Below are positions 51,146 to 61,324 of a stretch of DNA of 64,000 nucleotides, piece after piece (position 1 is the stretch's first letter; every line of letters begins with the position of its first letter). The notes beneath the pieces are model-generated. The model was not told where the DNA came from. It did not search any database and worked only from the letters and a program-made list of their open reading frames with translations. The position numbers and the translations under genes were made by a program. Source of the DNA: UBA2897 sp036733925 (GTDB lineage: Bacteria; Bacillota; Negativicutes; Selenomonadales; Selenomonadaceae); the NCBI GenBank assembly GCA_036733925.1, contig DAIMZO010000003.1, forward strand, positions 46,296 through 110,295, written 5' to 3'.

Positions 51146-54100
51146 ATGGCAGTAAGAAGAATTTTCGTCGAGAAGCGGCAGGGCTTTTTCGATATCCCCG
51201 CGCAGAAACTTCGCGAGGATTTGATCGAAACATTCCGTCTGACGGAGCTCAAGGCGGTACGCCTCATCCAGCGCTACGATATCGAGGGGCTGACCGACGA
51301 GGAGTACGAGCAGGTGAAATCCGTCGTATTCTCGGAGCCGAACGTCGACGTCGTCTACGAGGAAACGCTGCCGCATTTCGCGAATTCGCGCGTGTTCGCC
51401 GTGGAGTTCCTGCCCGGGCAGTTCGACCAGCGCGCGGACTCGGCTGCGCAGTGCGTCCAGCTCGTCACGCAGAAAGAGCGCCCGCTGATCCGCACGGCGC
51501 GCGTCGTCGTCATCGTCGGTGACGTCAGCCGCGAGGTCTTCGACCGCATCAAGGACTACCTGATCAACAAGGTCGAGAGCCGCGAGGCGAGCCTTGAGAA
51601 GCCGGAGACGCTCGTGCAGCAGACGAAGGTTCCGGCGGATGTCGCCGTGCTCGATGCGTTCAATACGATGGATGATGCCGCCCTGCACGCATTCATGGAG
51701 AAATGCGGCTTCGCGATGAGCTTCGAGGATCTGAAATTCTGTCAGAGCTATTTCCGCGACACCGAGCACCGTGCGCCGACCATCACGGAGCTGCGCGTCA
51801 TCGACACGTACTGGTCGGATCACTGCCGCCATACGACGTTCACGACGGCCATCGACATGGTCGATATCGACGAGGGCTATTTCTCCCCGGCGCTGACGGC
51901 GGCTTACAAGCAGTACTTGAAGGATCGCGATAACGTCTACGGCGAAGCGACGACGCGCGAGGTCACGCTGATGGACATGGCGGTCATCGGCATGAAGGAG
52001 CTCCGCAAGGAGGGCCTGCTCGAGAATCTCGACAAGTCGGAGGAGATCAACGCCTGCAGCATCGTGATTCAGGCGGACGTCGGCGGCAAGGACGAGGAAT
52101 GGCTCGTCATGTTCAAGAACGAGACGCATAACCATCCGACAGAGATCGAGCCGTTCGGCGGCGCGGCGACCTGCCTTGGCGGCGCCATCCGCGACCCGCT
52201 CTCCGGCCGCTCCTATGTCTATCAGGCGATGCGCGTGACGGGTGCGGCGGATCCGCGCCGTCCGATGAAGGATACGCTGCCGGGCAAGCTGCCGCAGAAG
52301 AAGATTACGCTCGGCGCGGCGGCCGGCTACAGCGCCTACGGCAACCAGATTGGCCTCGCGACCGGCCAGGTCCGCGAGGTCTACCATGAGGGCTATATGG
52401 CGAAGCGCATGGAGATCGGCGCGGTCATCGGTGCGGCGCCGCGCGTCAACGTCGTGCGCGAGCGTCCGCAGGCGGGCGACGTCATCGTGCTGCTCGGCGG
52501 GCGCACGGGCCGCGACGGCATTGGTGGCGCGACGGGCTCGTCGAAGGAGCATACGGAGGAGTCGCTGACGACGGCCGGCGCAGAGGTGCAGAAGGGCAAT
52601 CCGCCGACCGAGCGCAAGATCCAGCGCCTGTTCCGGAATCCGGCGGTCAGCCGCATGATCAAGCGCTGCAACGACTTCGGCGCGGGCGGCGTCGCGGTCG
52701 CCATCGGCGAGCTCGCGGACGGCCTCGTCATCAATCTCGACGCGGTCAAGAAGAAGTACGAGGGCCTCGACGGCACGGAGCTCGCGATCTCGGAGTCGCA
52801 GGAGCGCATGGCTGTCGTGCTCGACCCGAAGGACGTGCAGGCGTTCCACGACTACGCGGACGCGGAGAACCTCGAGTCGACGGAGGTCGCGGTCGTCACG
52901 GAGGAGTCGCGGCTCATCATGAAATGGCGCGGCAAGCCTATCGTGCAGATGAACCGCGCGTTCCTCGATACGAACGGTGTGCGCCAGCATGTGACAGCGA
53001 AGGTCTCGCAGCCGGATGCCGACCACCGTTATCTGCATGAGATGCCGGAGGCGGTCAAGGCCTGCGGGCAGGATCTCGAGAAGGCATGGCTCACGAACCT
53101 CGGCAGCCTGAACGTCTGCAGCCAGAAAGGCCTCTCCGAGCGCTTCGACTCGACCATCGGCGGCAATACCGTTCTGATGCCGTTCGGCGGCAAGAAGCAA
53201 CTGACGCCGGCTGAGGGCATGGTCGCGAAACTGCCGGTCATCGGTGCAGAGACAAATACGGCAACCGCGATGACGTTCGGCCTGAACCCGGCGTTCATGA
53301 CCTGGAGCCCGTTCCACGGCGCGCTTTACGCCGTCGTCGAGGCGGCCGCGAAGATGGTCGCGCTGGGCGGCCGCGCGGACAAGATCCGCCTGACGTTCCA
53401 GGAGTATTTCGAGAGCCTCGGCAAGGATCCGGAGAAATGGGGCAACCCGTTCGCTGCCCTGCTCGGCGCGCTCTGGGCGCAGCATCAGCTCGAAATCCCG
53501 GCCATCGGCGGCAAGGACTCGATGTCCGGCACGTTCGAGGATATCCATGTCCCGCCGACGCTCGCGGCATTCGCTGTGGACGTCATGCCGGCGAACCGTG
53601 CAATCTCGCCGGAGTTCAAATACGCAGGCAACAAGGTCTGGGCCGTTCCGGCACAGTACGACGACCAGGATCTGCCGAAGTTCCCGCAGCTCCGCAAGAG
53701 CTTCGAGAAGATCGCAGCGCTCACGGCGAACCATCAGGTCTTTGCGGCAGCGAGCATCGGCGAGGGCGGCATCGCGGCGGCCATCTCGAAGATGACGCTC
53801 GGCAACGGCATCGGCTTCCGCTTCACGCATTTCACGCCGCGCGCGGAGCTCTTTGCGCCGTCCTACGGCACGATCCTGCTCGAGGTCGCTGCGAACACGG
53901 ATATGGAGAAGCTGCTCGCAGGCACGGGCGCCTATGAGCTCGGTGAGACGACCGAGGTGCCGAGCATCGTCTGCGGCAACGCCGTGCTCAGCATCGCGGA
54001 GATCGAGGAGGCCTATACGGAGCCGCTCGAGAAGATTTTCCCGACGCAGGTCAAAACGCGCGGGAAGGCGGTTGCCACGTATGTCCCGTACAAGGACGGC

Positions 54101-54928
54101 AACAAGATCACGGCGCAGCGCACGGGCATCAAGCCGCATGTGCTGATCCCGGTATTCCCGGGCACGAACTGCGAGTACGATTCGGCACGCGCATGGCGCC
54201 GCGCCGGAGCGGATCCGGAGGTGCTCGTCGTGCGGAATCTGACGCCGGCAGCGGTCGAGGAGACGGTCGACGCGCTCGTCAAGGGCATCGAGGAAACGCA
54301 GATCGTCATGCTGCCGGGCGGCTTCTCTGGCGGTGATGAGCCGGACGGCTCCGGCAAGTTCATCGCGGCGATGTTCCGCAACCCGCGCATCGAGGAAGCG
54401 GTCATGAACCTGCTGACGAAGCGCGACGGCCTCATGCTCGGCATCTGCAACGGCTTCCAGGCACTCATCAAGCTCGGCCTTGTGCCGTACGGCTCAATCC
54501 GACCGCTGACGGAGACCGCGCCGACGCTGACGCATAACACGCTCGGCCGCCATGTCTCCTGCATGGTGCAGACCCGCGTGGCCTCGAACCTCTCGCCGTG
54601 GTTCAACAATGTCAAGGTCGGCGACGTGCATACGATTGCCGTATCGCATGGCGAGGGCCGCTTCGTCGCGGATCCGGATGTTGTCGCGCAGCTGCGCCGC
54701 AACGGCCAGATTGCGACGCAGTACGTCGACGGCTCGGGCAAGCCGAGCATGGATATCCCGTTCAACCCGAACGGCTCGGTCAACGCGATTGAGGGCATCA
54801 CGAGCCCGGATGGGCGTGTCCTCGGCAAGATGGGCCACAGCGAGCGCATCGGCGAGGACGTCGCCATCAACGTGCCGGGCAAGAAAGACCAGCAGCTCTT
54901 TGAGGCCGGCGTGCGGTACTACCATTGA
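51146..54928 (+). CDS. purL: Phosphoribosylformylglycinamidine synthase (single-chain PurL)
   Basis: This enzyme makes FGAM from FGAR, glutamine and ATP in purine synthesis. At 1260 residues it is the large single-chain form with a PurS-like N-part (VRRIFVEKRQGFF), the synthase core (HNHPTEIEPFGGAATC, GGRTGRDGIGGATGSS), and a glutaminase with catalytic Cys in LGICNGFQ (about 1101). GGAGG at 51130-51134 sets ATG 51146; upstream in-frame ATG 51089 lacks one. Most Firmicutes use split PurS/PurQ/PurL, so the fused type is worth noting. No purine operator is seen upstream. Confidence 0.95.
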   Translation: MAVRRIFVEKRQGFFDIPAQKLREDLIETFRLTELKAVRLIQRYDIEGLTDEEYEQVKSVVFSEPNVDVVYEETLPHFANSRVFAVEFLPGQFDQRADSAAQCVQLVTQKERPLIRTARVVVIVGDVSREVFDRIKDYLINKVESREASLEKPETLVQQTKVPADVAVLDAFNTMDDAALHAFMEKCGFAMSFEDLKFCQSYFRDTEHRAPTITELRVIDTYWSDHCRHTTFTTAIDMVDIDEGYFSPALTAAYKQYLKDRDNVYGEATTREVTLMDMAVIGMKELRKEGLLENLDKSEEINACSIVIQADVGGKDEEWLVMFKNETHNHPTEIEPFGGAATCLGGAIRDPLSGRSYVYQAMRVTGAADPRRPMKDTLPGKLPQKKITLGAAAGYSAYGNQIGLATGQVREVYHEGYMAKRMEIGAVIGAAPRVNVVRERPQAGDVIVLLGGRTGRDGIGGATGSSKEHTEESLTTAGAEVQKGNPPTERKIQRLFRNPAVSRMIKRCNDFGAGGVAVAIGELADGLVINLDAVKKKYEGLDGTELAISESQERMAVVLDPKDVQAFHDYADAENLESTEVAVVTEESRLIMKWRGKPIVQMNRAFLDTNGVRQHVTAKVSQPDADHRYLHEMPEAVKACGQDLEKAWLTNLGSLNVCSQKGLSERFDSTIGGNTVLMPFGGKKQLTPAEGMVAKLPVIGAETNTATAMTFGLNPAFMTWSPFHGALYAVVEAAAKMVALGGRADKIRLTFQEYFESLGKDPEKWGNPFAALLGALWAQHQLEIPAIGGKDSMSGTFEDIHVPPTLAAFAVDVMPANRAISPEFKYAGNKVWAVPAQYDDQDLPKFPQLRKSFEKIAALTANHQVFAAASIGEGGIAAAISKMTLGNGIGFRFTHFTPRAELFAPSYGTILLEVAANTDMEKLLAGTGAYELGETTEVPSIVCGNAVLSIAEIEEAYTEPLEKIFPTQVKTRGKAVATYVPYKDGNKITAQRTGIKPHVLIPVFPGTNCEYDSARAWRRAGADPEVLVVRNLTPAAVEETVDALVKGIEETQIVMLPGGFSGGDEPDGSGKFIAAMFRNPRIEEAVMNLLTKRDGLMLGICNGFQALIKLGLVPYGSIRPLTETAPTLTHNTLGRHVSCMVQTRVASNLSPWFNNVKVGDVHTIAVSHGEGRFVADPDVVAQLRRNGQIATQYVDGSGKPSMDIPFNPNGSVNAIEGITSPDGRVLGKMGHSERIGEDVAINVPGKKDQQLFEAGVRYYH

Positions 54929-55013
54929 TGTCCGGAATCCAGTCCGGAACCTGTTTTCCATCGAAAAAACAAGACAGGATTCCGCGGATATGATACAATA
55001 GAATGCTAGAAGG

Positions 55014-55044
55014 ACGGCTGAGGCTTTGTGCTTCAGCCGTTTTG
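55014..55044 (+). terminator. Terminator-like hairpin before dhaM
   Basis: ACGGCTGA (55014-55021) pairs with TCAGCCGT (55033-55040) and is followed by TTTT. A weak promoter (AAGACA, 17 bases, TACAAT near 54971-54999) may lie upstream of it, so it could be a leader attenuator rather than the purL terminator. Confidence 0.55.
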
Positions 55045-55074
55045 CTGTCTGTGTAGTTCTGTGGAGGGGTTCGC

Positions 55075-55467
55075 TTGGTTGGCATCGTCATTGTCTCGCA
55101 TAGTCAGAAGCTCGCGGAAGGCGTCGCAGAGCTCGCCAGCATGATGGCAAATGGCGTCCGGATTGAGGCGGCCGGCGGCCTCGAGGACGGCGGGCTCGGC
55201 ACGAGCTTCGCGCGGATCCAGAAGGCCATCGCGTCGGCGGACGGCGGGGATGGCGCCATCGTGCTCGCCGATATGGGCTCTGCGTTCCTGACGGCGGAGC
55301 TCGCAGCCGACGCGCAGGAGGGCGGGCGCGTGCGCCTCGCCGACGCCCCGCTCGCAGAGGGCGCGGTGCTCGCGGCCGTGACCGCGGCGGGCGGCGCGCC
55401 GCTCGATGAAGTCCTGCGCAAGGCCGAATCGGCGCGCAGTTGGGACAAGCGGGCGCTCGGCGCCTGA
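55075..55467 (+). CDS. PTS-type phosphocarrier DhaM (EIIA-Man-like domain)
   Basis: The 130-residue product starts MVGIVIVSHSQKLAEGVAEL (TTG 55075; GGAGGGG upstream), with the phosphorylated His in VSHS (about 9), then ADMGSAFLTAELA and the small C-terminal helix. DhaM passes phosphate from HPr to DhaL-ADP for dihydroxyacetone phosphorylation. There is no dhaK, dhaL or sugar gene nearby, so it is an orphan; partners must be elsewhere. Gap to purL is 146 bases. Confidence 0.8.
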   Translation: MVGIVIVSHSQKLAEGVAELASMMANGVRIEAAGGLEDGGLGTSFARIQKAIASADGGDGAIVLADMGSAFLTAELAADAQEGGRVRLADAPLAEGAVLAAVTAAGGAPLDEVLRKAESARSWDKRALGA

Positions 55468-55519
55468 ATCGCATGGCATTTCAGTGATGATTTTTGATGA
55501 TGTTCTGTGACCGGGCCAT

Positions 55520-55547
55520 TTGACGGATGGGCAGGAACTGCTATAAT
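55520..55547 (+). promoter_or_regulatory. Promoter of the DUF2156-phoH unit
   Basis: TTGACG (55520-55525) and TATAAT (55542-55547) with a 16-base spacer. Confidence 0.65.
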
Positions 55548-55600
55548 GAGGGCGTATGTTAAGCTCGGGGCCTCTATGGCCAAAAGGGAAAGATCGGGGG

Positions 55601-56512
55601 ATGAAGATCATCGAATTTCGATTGCTGAAAAAAGAAGACAAGGCACTCTGTCAGACGTATTTCCTGCGGGATTACCGACTGAATTCGCATCTGTCGTTCA
55701 CGAATCTCTATATGTGGCGCGAGCCGTACCATCTGATGCTCGCGGAACAGGACGGCATTCTCTATATGAAGGTCACCTGGCAGGGCGCGGATATCGCGTT
55801 CCAGCCGATGGCACCGCAGAACCGCTGGCAGGAAGCTGTCGACGCGCTGCGGGCCCATTTCGAGGCCGCAGCGCAGAAATTGCGGTTCATGGGGCTCGAG
55901 GATTCATTCGCGGATTGGTTGAAAGAAGGCTATACGGGCGGGGCGTTTGCTCTCGAAGCGAACCGCGACGAGGAGGACTACGTTTACCTTGCAGAAAAGC
56001 TCCGCACGCTCTCGGGGCGCAAGCTCCACTCGAAGAAGAACCACCTGAACGCGTTCCACAAGCTCTATCCGCTCGCGGTCTATGAGGAGATCTCGGACGA
56101 GAACATCGCGGACTGCAAGCGCGAGCTCGACGCATGGTACAAGGAGCGCATCCAGACGACCGAGCAGGAGAATCCGTTCATCGGCTATGAGCGCAAGGGC
56201 ATCCTCGAGGTGTTCGACGATTACGCGTATTTCGATCTGCGTGGCGGCGCCATCCGCGTGGACAATCGGATTGTCGCGTTCTCGTTCGGCGAGCGGCTGA
56301 ACCGCGACACGGCGGTCATCCATGTCGAGAAGGCGGATCCTTCCGTGCGCGGCGCGTTCACGGCCATCAACCAGGCGTTCGTCGAACACGCCTGGCAGGA
56401 CATGACCTATATCAACCGCGAGGAGGATATGGGCCTGCCGGGGCTCCGCCACGCGAAGGAGTCGTACAAGCCGGAAAAGATGATCCGGAAGTACACGGCG
56501 GAACTGAAATGA
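55601..56512 (+). CDS. DUF2156 / phosphatidylglycerol lysyltransferase-like domain protein
   Basis: The 303-residue soluble protein has the GNAT-like fold of the MprF C-terminal domain: SFTNLYMWREPYHLM, KLRTLSGRKLHSKKNHLNAFHK and INREEDMGLPGLRHAKESY near the end. It lacks the MprF membrane part, so a tRNA-dependent aminoacyl transfer or other acyl role is only a guess. ATG 55601 follows GGGGG; the earlier ATG 55556 has no site. It is followed by phoH after 21 bases. Confidence 0.8.
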   Translation: MKIIEFRLLKKEDKALCQTYFLRDYRLNSHLSFTNLYMWREPYHLMLAEQDGILYMKVTWQGADIAFQPMAPQNRWQEAVDALRAHFEAAAQKLRFMGLEDSFADWLKEGYTGGAFALEANRDEEDYVYLAEKLRTLSGRKLHSKKNHLNAFHKLYPLAVYEEISDENIADCKRELDAWYKERIQTTEQENPFIGYERKGILEVFDDYAYFDLRGGAIRVDNRIVAFSFGERLNRDTAVIHVEKADPSVRGAFTAINQAFVEHAWQDMTYINREEDMGLPGLRHAKESYKPEKMIRKYTAELK

Positions 56513-56533
56513 TTTTCAGGAGGAGAGAGGTTT

Positions 56534-57517
56534 TTGGAGCAGGCGTTAGAAAAACGGATGGATTTTGCGGATTATCAGGAGGCCTTTGCGCTGCTCGGCA
56601 AGCAGGACGAATTCCTGCAGGCCGTGCGGGCGGCATTCGGCTGCCAGATCCAGAGCCGCGGGGATAGTCTCTCTTTCCTCGGCGAGGCAAAGGAGGTCGA
56701 GCAGGCTGCGCGGGTCATGCAGGAACTGCAATACCTCTACCGGCAGGGCGCGGTGCTCACGACGCATGAGATCCGCTACGGCATCCAGCTCGTGAAAGAG
56801 GGGCGTGCGGACACCCTGCACAGCCTGTTCGCCGACACCATCCTCGTGACGGCGCGCGGCCATCACGTGCGCCCGAAGACGCTCGGGCAGAAACACTACC
56901 TCGAAACCATCCGGCATAACGCCATCACGTTCGGCATTGGGCCGGCCGGGACTGGCAAGACCTATCTCGCCGTCGTCGTGGCGGTCGCCGCGCTCCGGAA
57001 CCGCGAGGTCAAGCGCATCGTGCTGACGCGCCCGGCCGTCGAGGCCGGCGAACGGCTCGGCTTCTTGCCCGGCGACCTGCAGGACAAGGTCGACCCGTAT
57101 CTGCGGCCGCTCTACGACGCGCTGCAGGACATCCTCGGGCTCGACACATATCAGAAATTCATGGCGAAGGGCTTCATCGAGATTGCACCGCTCGCCTATA
57201 TGCGCGGCCGGACGCTCGAGGGCGCGTTCGTGATCCTCGACGAGGCGCAGAACACGACGGGCAAGCAGATGAAGATGTTCCTGACCCGCCTCGGCTTCGG
57301 CTCGAAGATGGTCGTGACGGGCGACCTCGGGCAGACGGATCTGCCGCGCGGCGTGACGTCTGGACTGCGCGAGGCGAGCCAGATCCTCGACGGCGTGAAG
57401 GATATTGGCATCTGCCGCATGGCGCCCACCGACGTCATCCGCCACGACGTCGTGACGCGCATCGTCGAGGCCTACGGCCGCTACGAAAAGCAGCGGGAAG
57501 CCGAAAAGCAGAATTGA
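56534..57517 (+). CDS. phoH: PhoH-family ATPase
   Basis: The 327-residue product has an N-terminal region of about 125 residues with a KH-like stretch (EFLQAVRAAFGCQIQSRG), Walker A GPAGTGKTYLA (about 136-146), and Walker B VILDEAQNTTGKQMKMFLTR (about 233-252). PhoH2-type proteins are ATPases linked to RNA handling. TTG 56534 follows AGGAGAGAGG. phoH next to ybeY and era is the usual Firmicutes arrangement. Confidence 0.92.
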   Translation: MEQALEKRMDFADYQEAFALLGKQDEFLQAVRAAFGCQIQSRGDSLSFLGEAKEVEQAARVMQELQYLYRQGAVLTTHEIRYGIQLVKEGRADTLHSLFADTILVTARGHHVRPKTLGQKHYLETIRHNAITFGIGPAGTGKTYLAVVVAVAALRNREVKRIVLTRPAVEAGERLGFLPGDLQDKVDPYLRPLYDALQDILGLDTYQKFMAKGFIEIAPLAYMRGRTLEGAFVILDEAQNTTGKQMKMFLTRLGFGSKMVVTGDLGQTDLPRGVTSGLREASQILDGVKDIGICRMAPTDVIRHDVVTRIVEAYGRYEKQREAEKQN

Positions 57518-57531
57518 TTCCTGCATTTTTC

Positions 57532-57560
57532 TTGCGCGGGGTTCTTTTTCGTGCTATACT
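57532..57560 (+). promoter_or_regulatory. Promoter of the small RNA
   Basis: TTGCGC (57532-57537) and TATACT (57555-57560) with a 17-base spacer, just after the phoH stop, with no start codon or gene downstream. Confidence 0.75.
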
Positions 57561-57566
57561 GAAGAC

Positions 57567-57634
57567 AAAAGGAATTGTACTGTCTTGCAGTACCGGAGAG
57601 ACCGGTGGATGCACACCACCGGTCTCTTTGTATT
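57567..57634 (+). ncRNA. Candidate antitoxin small RNA
   Basis: The unit runs from the promoter to a terminator (AGAGACCGGTGG, loop, CCACCGGTCTCT, then TTTGTATT; 57597-57634), about 68 bases with no reading frame. Its 5' part AAAAGGAATTGTACTGTC (57567-57584) matches the antisense of the toxin start region (57767-57784) at 17 of 18 positions, an offset of exactly 200 bases. It can therefore pair with the toxin message across the start codon. GTACTG-TCTTG-CAGTAC forms a small hairpin. Function is inferred from this pairing. Confidence 0.6.
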
Positions 57635-57635
57635 C

Positions 57636-57673
57636 AAAAACCACCTTCCCATACAAGATATAAGAGAAGGTGG
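57636..57673 (-). terminator. Terminator of the candidate toxin transcript
   Basis: Minus-strand CCACCTTC (57673-57666) pairs with GAAGGTGG (57648-57641) and is followed by TTTTTG. It converges on the small RNA terminator. Confidence 0.75.
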
Positions 57674-57693
57674 CCAGACAGGCTAGAAACGTG

Positions 57694-57786
57694 TTACCGC
57701 AAACGCTCTAACCATTTCCGCAGTACGTACCAAATTGCACAAGATACGACATTGGCAAGAACAGTGAAAAGGAATTGTCCTGTCAT
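57694..57786 (-). CDS. Candidate type I toxin, 30-residue membrane peptide
   Basis: The frame runs from ATG 57784-57786 to TAA 57694-57696 and encodes a hydrophobic helix (about residues 5-22, TGQFLFTVLANVVSCAIWYV) followed by a basic tail (RKWLERLR). A strong AAGGAGGG site (57802-57795) is 8 bases before the start. Size, topology and partner RNA fit type I toxins of the TisB, ZorO and Fst kind; no family is claimed. Too short for routine gene callers. Confidence 0.6.
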   Translation of the reverse strand: MTGQFLFTVLANVVSCAIWYVLRKWLERLR

Positions 57787-57794
57787 TCGCAATA

Positions 57795-57832
57795 CCCTCC
57801 TTCCTGTTACCAGTGTAGGAGGCGGTAACAGG
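57795..57832 (-). promoter_or_regulatory. Leader hairpin that may mask the toxin ribosome binding site
   Basis: Minus-strand CCTGTTACC (57832-57824) pairs with GGTAACAGG (57811-57803), 9 bp, and AAGGAGGG follows immediately. The loop GCCTCCTACACT contains CCTCC, which can pair with GGAGG as a pseudoknot and hide the site. Confidence 0.6.
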
Positions 57833-57844
57833 TTAAGCATAACA

Positions 57845-57876
57845 CAAAGAAGCCGCTATGACTAGCGGCTTCTTTA
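57845..57876. terminator. Bidirectional terminator before ybeY-era
   Basis: AAAGAAGCCGCTA, TGAC, TAGCGGCTTCTTT, with AT-rich flanks. It isolates ybeY from the small RNA and toxin region. Confidence 0.75.
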
Positions 57877-57893
57877 TATGGAGGTGTGTCGAG

Positions 57894-59333
<1,440 letters not shown>

Positions 59334-59339
59334 CGCACG

Positions 59340-60071
59340 ATGGCACTTTACACGGCGGAGGCGGTCGTGGCCGGCGTCAAGAACTTCGGGGACGCGGATA
59401 AGATTGTGACTTTCTTCACGAAGGAGCGGGGCATCGTGCGCGCCGTGGCCTTCGGCTGCCGCAGGCCGCGCTCGCCGCTCGCGGGCGCGATGCAGATGTT
59501 TGCATACCTCGATGTGCAGCTCGCCGAGGGGCGCAGTCTCGATACCGTGCGCTCCGCGGCGGTGCGGCGGCACGGGCGCCGGATCATCGAAGACCTCGAG
59601 ACGATGGCCTATGGCATGTTCGTCGCGGAATTCCTGCGCGATTTCCTGCCGGAGGGGCAGCCCGAGGAGGGCATGTTCCCGAAGGTCTTGCAGATCCTCG
59701 AGGCCTTTGAGACGCGGAATCCGCGCGTGACGGCGCTCGCGGCGGTCCTGCAGCTGCTCGAATACACGGGCCTGCAGCTTTCGCTTGATCGCTGCGTGCA
59801 TTCGGGCAAAATGATCGACGGGGACGCCTTTTTCTCGCTGCACGAGGGCGGAGCGCTCGCCCCAGGTTTCCAGACGTCCGACGCCGTGCCGTATCCCGCG
59901 GAACTCCGCGCACTCATGACGGGACTCCGAGGCCTCGACTGGAAACAGGCGGGCGGTGTCCGCATCTCCTCGAAATACCTGATGCAGGCGGAGCGGCTCG
60001 TCCTGACGTATCTGCAGGAAACGCTTGGGCACCCGATGAAATCGCTAACCTTTATCCAGCAGCTCGCCTGA
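59340..60071 (+). CDS. recO: DNA repair protein RecO
   Basis: RecO loads RecA with RecR and RecF. The 243-residue product has the OB-fold start (TAEAVVAGVKNFGDADKIVTFFTKERG) and the helical C-part with a DRCVHSGK segment where other members carry a zinc site; most of the four cysteines are missing here. ATG 59340 is 6 bases after the era stop. The order ybeY-era-recO is conserved in Firmicutes, without dgkA here. Confidence 0.88.
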   Translation: MALYTAEAVVAGVKNFGDADKIVTFFTKERGIVRAVAFGCRRPRSPLAGAMQMFAYLDVQLAEGRSLDTVRSAAVRRHGRRIIEDLETMAYGMFVAEFLRDFLPEGQPEEGMFPKVLQILEAFETRNPRVTALAAVLQLLEYTGLQLSLDRCVHSGKMIDGDAFFSLHEGGALAPGFQTSDAVPYPAELRALMTGLRGLDWKQAGGVRISSKYLMQAERLVLTYLQETLGHPMKSLTFIQQLA

Positions 60072-60106
60072 AGCAATCCGAGAATAAAGAAGAAGGAGCC
60101 TTCCTG

Positions 60107-61324
60107 ATGAAAGCAATCGTTCATGGCATTGCCATCCTGCCGGATCCGTCGGATTCGGCCTTCATCTGTGTGCCCGGTCTCGCCATCGTCTACGATGAGA
60201 CCGGCATCCGTGATATCTGCGAAGAGGACACGTTCCGCGAGGCGGCCGCGTCCGGCCTGCGCTACGAGGAAGTCCTCGACGCGGGCGGGAACTACGTCGT
60301 GCCGGGCTTCATCCTTGCGCATATCCACGGCTGCGACGACGCGGACACGATGGACGCGAGCAAGGCGGCGCTCGGCCGCATGAGCCAGTTTCTCGCGCGC
60401 ACGGGTGTCACATCCTTCCTGCCGACGACGATGACCTGTCCGTGGGATGAGATCGAGGCGGCGCTCGGGAATATCCGCGCCTTCATGGAAAAGCAGGGCG
60501 GGGCGGAACCGGCTGGAGCGCAGGTGCTCGGCGCCCACATGGAGGGCCCGTTCATCAGTCCGGTCAAGAAGGGCTCGCAGGACCGTCGGAATATCCTGCA
60601 GGCCGATTTCGCGCGCATCGCGCCGTTTGCCGATATCCTGCGCGTGCTGACCATCGCGCCGGAGGAACTGCCGCCGAAGGAGCGGGAGGCATTCCCGCAG
60701 GCTTGCCGCGAGGCCGGCATCCGACTCTCCATCGGCCATACGGCAGCCGACTACGAGGCGGCGATGCAGGCCGTGCAGCATCTCGGCATCCGGCGCTTCA
60801 CGCATCTCTACAACGCGATGATGGGCTTCTCGCACCGCATGCCGGGAACGGTCGGCGCCGCGTTCGACACGGACGCCTACGCAGAGCTCATCGCGGACAA
60901 CGTGCATTCGCACCCGATGGCGCAGCGGCTTGCCTACCGCATGAAGGGCAGGGATCGGGTTATCCTGATCACGGATTCGCTGCGCGCCTGCGGCCTCGGC
61001 GACGGGCCGTCGGAGCTCGGCGGGCAGACGGTCTATGTCAAGGGCGAGCGCGCCCTGCTGCAGGACGGCACGATCGCCGGGAGCGTCGCAACGATGGATA
61101 CCTGCCTGCGGCGGTTCCGCGAGAACACGCAGGCGTCTATCGAGGAAGTCGTACAGATGGCCACGAAAAATCCGGCCTGCGACCTCGGCATCTACGCGGA
61201 GCGCGGGTCGATCGCCGTCGGCAAGCACGCGGATCTCACCATTTTCGATGCAGATTTCCATATTTCCGATACCATCGTCGGCGGCGTGCATGTATTTCAT
61301 CAGAAAAGAGGAGAGGAACGTTGA
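60107..61324 (+). CDS. nagA: N-acetylglucosamine-6-phosphate deacetylase
   Basis: NagA converts GlcNAc-6-P to GlcN-6-P for wall recycling. The 405-residue amidohydrolase has the metal motif HIHGCDDADTMDAS (about 65-78), GAHMEGPFISP with the metal-binding Glu (about 145), histidines in IGHTAADYEAA and LYNAMMGFSHRMPGT, and the catalytic Asp in ILITDSLRACG. No nagB or PTS is adjacent. The stop overlaps the tsaD start. Confidence 0.92.
   Translation: MKAIVHGIAILPDPSDSAFICVPGLAIVYDETGIRDICEEDTFREAAASGLRYEEVLDAGGNYVVPGFILAHIHGCDDADTMDASKAALGRMSQFLARTGVTSFLPTTMTCPWDEIEAALGNIRAFMEKQGGAEPAGAQVLGAHMEGPFISPVKKGSQDRRNILQADFARIAPFADILRVLTIAPEELPPKEREAFPQACREAGIRLSIGHTAADYEAAMQAVQHLGIRRFTHLYNAMMGFSHRMPGTVGAAFDTDAYAELIADNVHSHPMAQRLAYRMKGRDRVILITDSLRACGLGDGPSELGGQTVYVKGERALLQDGTIAGSVATMDTCLRRFRENTQASIEEVVQMATKNPACDLGIYAERGSIAVGKHADLTIFDADFHISDTIVGGVHVFHQKRGEER

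Noticed and set aside
51119..54139. Minus-strand open frame of 1006 codons inside purL
   Set aside because: Antisense shadow of purL with no ribosome binding site and no domain.
57567..57634. Simple phoH terminator rather than a small RNA
   Set aside because: A good promoter with 17-base spacing lies between phoH and the hairpin, and the region carries the 18-base match to the toxin start, so a separate transcript is preferred, though not proven.
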